A DNA stretch of 6,875 bases. Origin: Acidobacteriota bacterium. Its GTDB lineage: Bacteria; Acidobacteriota; Vicinamibacteria; Vicinamibacterales; UBA2999. This document shows positions 4,185-6,875 of the stretch, piece by piece. The stretch spans positions 1 to 6,875 of the forward strand of contig CANIAI010000125.1 in assembly GCA_947465275.1 (NCBI GenBank). The letters run 5' to 3'. How positions within the stretch are numbered: the first letter of the stretch is position 1; each line of letters opens with the position of its first letter. A program made the position numbers and the translations under genes. The notes below the pieces were generated by a model. It was not told the origin of the DNA, made no database searches, and worked only from the letters and a program-made list of their open reading frames with translations.

Positions 4185-6875
4185 ATGCGCCTCGAACGTC
4201 TCGAGATTTCCGGGTTCAAGTCGTTTTCCGATCGGTCGGAGCTTGCCTTCGACCGCGGGGTGACCGCGATCGTCGGCCCGAACGGGTGCGGCAAGAGCAA
4301 CGTCGCCGACGCGATCACGTGGGTACTGGGCGAGCAGAGCGCCAAGAGCCTGCGCGGCGAGAAGATGGAAGACGTCATCTTCAACGGCAGCGATGCCCGG
4401 AAGCCCGGTGCCACCGCCGAGGTCCGCCTGCGGCTGAGCGGCCTGGTGCTGCCCCCCCGGATGGTCACGCACCCCGGCGACGAGCCGGTGCCGGCCGCGG
4501 TCAGCGCCGCCCCGGGACAGGACTTCCGGGTGGCCGATGCCGAGGGCGGCCTCCACGCGAACGGCCAGCATGCCAACGGGCACGGCAACGGTCTCGAGAA
4601 CGGCCATCAGGACGGCCAGGCGACCAACGGGCACCACGCGGGCGACGACGCGGCGCACGCCGCGGCCCAGGCCGACTTCGTCTCCGAGATGGCCCAGGTG
4701 TTCACCCGTGACGTCGACGTGACGCGCCGCCTCTATCGTTCGGGCGAGAGCGAATACCTGATTGACGGCGAGGTCTGCCGCCTGCGCGACGTCCACGAAC
4801 TGCTGATGGACACCGGCCTCGGCGCGAAGGCCTATTCGATCATCGAGCAGGGCAAGATCGGGATGATCCTCAGCACGCGGCCGGCCGACCGCCGCTCGCT
4901 GATCGAGGAAGCCGCGGGCATCACCAAGTACAAGTCACGCCGCCGGTCCGCCGAGCTGAAGCTCGAGGCCGCCCAGCAGAACCTCACCCGCGTCGACGAC
5001 ATCGTCTTCGAGGTCGAGAAGCAGCGCGGCACGCTCAAGCGCCAGGCCGGGAAGGCCCGCCGCTACCGCAAGCTGCGCGATGAACTGTCGCGCTGGGAGA
5101 AGGTGCTCTTCGCCCGCCGCTACCGTGAACTGGCGGCGGTGATCGAGTCGTCGCGCACGCGGCTGGCCGATGCGCGCGAGCGCGAGACGGCGGCCGGTGC
5201 CCGGCTCGCCGAGGTCGAGAGCGACCTCGGACGCCTGCGCATCGAGCAGGCCGAGGCCGACAGCCGCGCCTCGAAGATCCGCGAAGACGCCCACGGCCGC
5301 GAACTCGACATCAACCGGCGGCAGCAGCAGCAGGAGTTCGACCGCCACCAGGCCGAGTCGCTCCTCGCGCGGGTCGATCAGCTCGGCGAGGAAGTGCGCG
5401 ACCTCGAAGAACGTCGCGAGCCGGCACGACAGGCGATCGAGCTGCGCCGCGAGGCGGCACTCGAAGCGGCCCGCGCCCGGGAAGAGGCGGCGGCCCGGCT
5501 CGCCGACGCCACCGCGTCGTTTGGCATCGCGCAGCAGCAGATCGAGGGGCTCGAGGGCGACGTGGAGCGTGCCCGCGGCCTGCTCTTCGGCGTGATGAAC
5601 TCGGCGACGGCGGTGCAGCATGCCATGCAGCACGCGGCGTCGCAGCGCGACCGCGTCGGCGCCACGATCGCCCGGCTCGAGGTGGAGCTGGCCGACGTCG
5701 CGCGCGAGGCCGAGGCGCTCGAGATCGAGAAGGCGTCGGCCGGCGAGACGCTCACCCGCGCTCTCGACGAACTCGACGGGCTGAAGGCGGAACGGCTCGC
5801 GCGCGAGGCCGATCTCGTGACCGCGCGGGCCGACCACGAGTGGCGGGCGCGCAGCGTCCGGTCGCGCGAGCAGGAGATCGCCGGCGTCGAGGCGCGCCTC
5901 GCGTCACTCGAGGAACTGGCGACCAGCCGTGCCGAGTTCAGTGATGCCGCCCGCATGGTGCTCGTGCAGGCCAATGGCCGCGTCGGGCAACTGGGCGCCC
6001 TCGCCGACTACGTCGAGGTCGACGGCCGGTACGAGCGCGCGGTGGAGGGGTGCCTCGGCGACCTGCTGCAGCACGTCATCGTCCAGCGTCCCGAGCAGGC
6101 CGAAGCGGGCCTCGCGCTCGTGCGCGAACAGAAGGCGGGCCGCTGCGGTTTCATCATCCTCGAGACCGGAGAGGCGACCGGCACCGAGGTCGCGGGCGCG
6201 GGCGTATCCGGGGGCCCCGTGCCACCGGGCCTCCTCTCGACGGGGAGCGTGCGACCCATCGTCGACATCCTCGCGATCTCGGGCGCCTACGCGGCGACGG
6301 TGCGGCAGGTGCTCCCCGAGGCCTACGTGGCCGAGACGCTGGAGCAGGCGCGCGAGGCCGCGCGCCACACGCGTGCTCCGATCGCGACGATCGACGGCGA
6401 CGTCGTCCGCGGCCTGCACCTGGTGTCGGGCGGCGCCAAGGGCGAGGCGCGCGGCATCCTGGCGACGCGCCGCGAGATCAAGGAGCTGCAGGAGCGGCTC
6501 GTGTCCGAGCGGGAAGGCCTCTCCACGCTGCTCGACGAGGTGGCCACGCTCGAGGGGCGGATCTCCGACCTGACGAGCACGATTGCCGCCCACCAGGCGG
6601 AACAGCACCGGGTCGAGAAGTCGCTGGTCGGCCTCGAAGGGCAGATGGCGCGGCTCGCCGACGAGGCCATCCGGCAGTCGCGCAAGTCGGAGGTCGTCGG
6701 CCGCGAGCGCCGGCAGGCCGAGGACGAGCGGCAGCAGCTCGAGGCCCGTCACGAGCAGGCGCAGGAATCACTGGAGCGACTCGAGGGCGAGAAGCTCGAG
6801 GCCGAGCAGGCGCTCGGCGACGCGCAGCGCGCCCTCTCGGCCGCGCGCGGCACCGTCGATGAGCTCAGCTCGCAC
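4185..6875 (+). CDS. smc: Chromosome segregation/condensation ATPase SMC (partial, 3' end outside the window)
   Basis: Cytoplasmic DNA-loop-forming ATPase that, with ScpA and ScpB in other bacteria, compacts and segregates the chromosome. The 897 codons present are open to the right edge; full-length bacterial SMC is about 1,150-1,300 residues, so the C-terminal head with the signature motif and Walker B is missing here. Visible parts: the N-terminal head with MRLERLEISGFKSF; Walker A GPNGCGKSN (31-39); the family strings WVLGEQSAKSLRG (46-58), TRRLYRSGESEYLI (180-193) and IIEQGKIG (219-226). A coiled coil (about 250-585) follows, very rich in Glu, Arg and Ala. The hinge domain (about 595-750) closes with GGAKGEARG, and the return coiled coil runs from about 755 to the edge. 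The head is interrupted between the AEVRL strand (78-82) and VTRRLYR (179-185) by about 98 residues, where B. subtilis SMC, as I recall it, has about 19. This insert is His/Asn/Gly-rich. The frame is intact through the insert. SMC family assignment is certain. Confidence 0.98.
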   Translation, partial: MRLERLEISGFKSFSDRSELAFDRGVTAIVGPNGCGKSNVADAITWVLGEQSAKSLRGEKMEDVIFNGSDARKPGATAEVRLRLSGLVLPPRMVTHPGDEPVPAAVSAAPGQDFRVADAEGGLHANGQHANGHGNGLENGHQDGQATNGHHAGDDAAHAAAQADFVSEMAQVFTRDVDVTRRLYRSGESEYLIDGEVCRLRDVHELLMDTGLGAKAYSIIEQGKIGMILSTRPADRRSLIEEAAGITKYKSRRRSAELKLEAAQQNLTRVDDIVFEVEKQRGTLKRQAGKARRYRKLRDELSRWEKVLFARRYRELAAVIESSRTRLADARERETAAGARLAEVESDLGRLRIEQAEADSRASKIREDAHGRELDINRRQQQQEFDRHQAESLLARVDQLGEEVRDLEERREPARQAIELRREAALEAARAREEAAARLADATASFGIAQQQIEGLEGDVERARGLLFGVMNSATAVQHAMQHAASQRDRVGATIARLEVELADVAREAEALEIEKASAGETLTRALDELDGLKAERLAREADLVTARADHEWRARSVRSREQEIAGVEARLASLEELATSRAEFSDAARMVLVQANGRVGQLGALADYVEVDGRYERAVEGCLGDLLQHVIVQRPEQAEAGLALVREQKAGRCGFIILETGEATGTEVAGAGVSGGPVPPGLLSTGSVRPIVDILAISGAYAATVRQVLPEAYVAETLEQAREAARHTRAPIATIDGDVVRGLHLVSGGAKGEARGILATRREIKELQERLVSEREGLSTLLDEVATLEGRISDLTSTIAAHQAEQHRVEKSLVGLEGQMARLADEAIRQSRKSEVVGRERRQAEDERQQLEARHEQAQESLERLEGEKLEAEQALGDAQRALSAARGTVDELSSH
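4458..4679 (+). other. Coding insert in the SMC ATPase head: His/Asn/Gly-rich low-complexity segment
   Basis: Codons about 92-165 of smc encode a segment absent from standard SMC heads. The first part (about 92-120) is Pro/Ala/Val-rich. The second (124-158) has seven His residues (124, 129, 133, 141, 150, 151, 158) and six Asn-Gly pairs (126, 131, 135, 139 and 148, with GNG overlapping). Residues 159-165 are Ala-rich and rejoin the fold. Boundaries are approximate because they come from comparison with remembered SMC sequences. The segment is predicted to be a disordered surface loop. Confidence 0.75.
4554..4583 (+). repeat. Two imperfect 15-base tandem units within smc
   Basis: The units at 4554-4568 and 4569-4583 encode HANGQ and HANGH. 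They differ at a few bases, mostly synonymous. Degenerate Asn-Gly units continue to about 4635. The pattern suggests growth of the loop by replication slippage followed by drift. Confidence 0.5.

Noticed and set aside
4035..4796. Minus-strand open frame spanning the smc promoter and the smc N-terminus
   Set aside because: It is antisense to the Walker A region of smc and runs through the smc promoter; nothing in its product is recognisable.
4935..5837. Minus-strand open frame of about 300 codons opposite smc, and a similar one at 5904-6752
   Set aside because: Both lie antisense to the SMC coiled coil and hinge; their length follows from G/C-rich third positions. No family features or ribosome binding sites.
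1..6875. A hidden novel multi-gene system, mobile element, CRISPR array or phage remnant
   Set aside because: All genes are conserved housekeeping types or a plausible operon passenger, gaps are short, codon use is uniform, and no transposase, integrase, direct-repeat array or attachment-site duplication is visible.

Overview
This GC-rich window (by eye about two thirds G+C) looks like ordinary chromosome from a Gram-negative bacterium with a Sec/Tat-exporting envelope. The SMC, TatA, TatC and S41 peptidase sequences, including a TatC that starts MALVPFP and carries an Asp-rich leader, remind me most of Acidobacteriota (Vicinamibacteria-like). That assignment is from memory of family sequences and is not proven by the window.

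Layout. On the minus strand (reading right to left) there is a compact three-gene operon: tatA/B-like (2162-1791), tatC (1782-943) and a HEAT-repeat-like protein (936-19). The intergenic gaps are only 8 and 6 bases. Its promoter is recognisable at 2271-2242 (TTGACC, 18-base spacer, TATAAT). On the plus strand, diverging from the same 123-base gap, lies an exported S41/C-terminal processing peptidase with a PDZ domain and an intact Ser/Lys/Gln catalytic set (2286-3917). A 267-base non-coding gap follows, with two inverted-repeat structures and a good extended -10 promoter. Then comes the chromosome-organising ATPase gene smc, which starts at 4185 and runs off the right edge (897 codons present). 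smc has no stop codon inside the window.

How the genes work together. TatA and TatC form the twin-arginine translocase for folded proteins. The HEAT-like protein is co-transcribed with them but has no assigned role. The S41 protease acts outside the cytoplasmic membrane and is probably Sec-exported. SMC is the cytoplasmic chromosome condensation/segregation ATPase and is an independent transcription unit.

I found no mobile element, CRISPR array, RNA gene or defence-like cassette, and no convincing undescribed multi-gene system. The most unusual feature is an insert of roughly 80 residues, rich in His, Asn and Gly, inside the ATPase head of SMC. Next are the overlapping divergent promoters at 2220-2271 and the HEAT-like protein in the tat operon.
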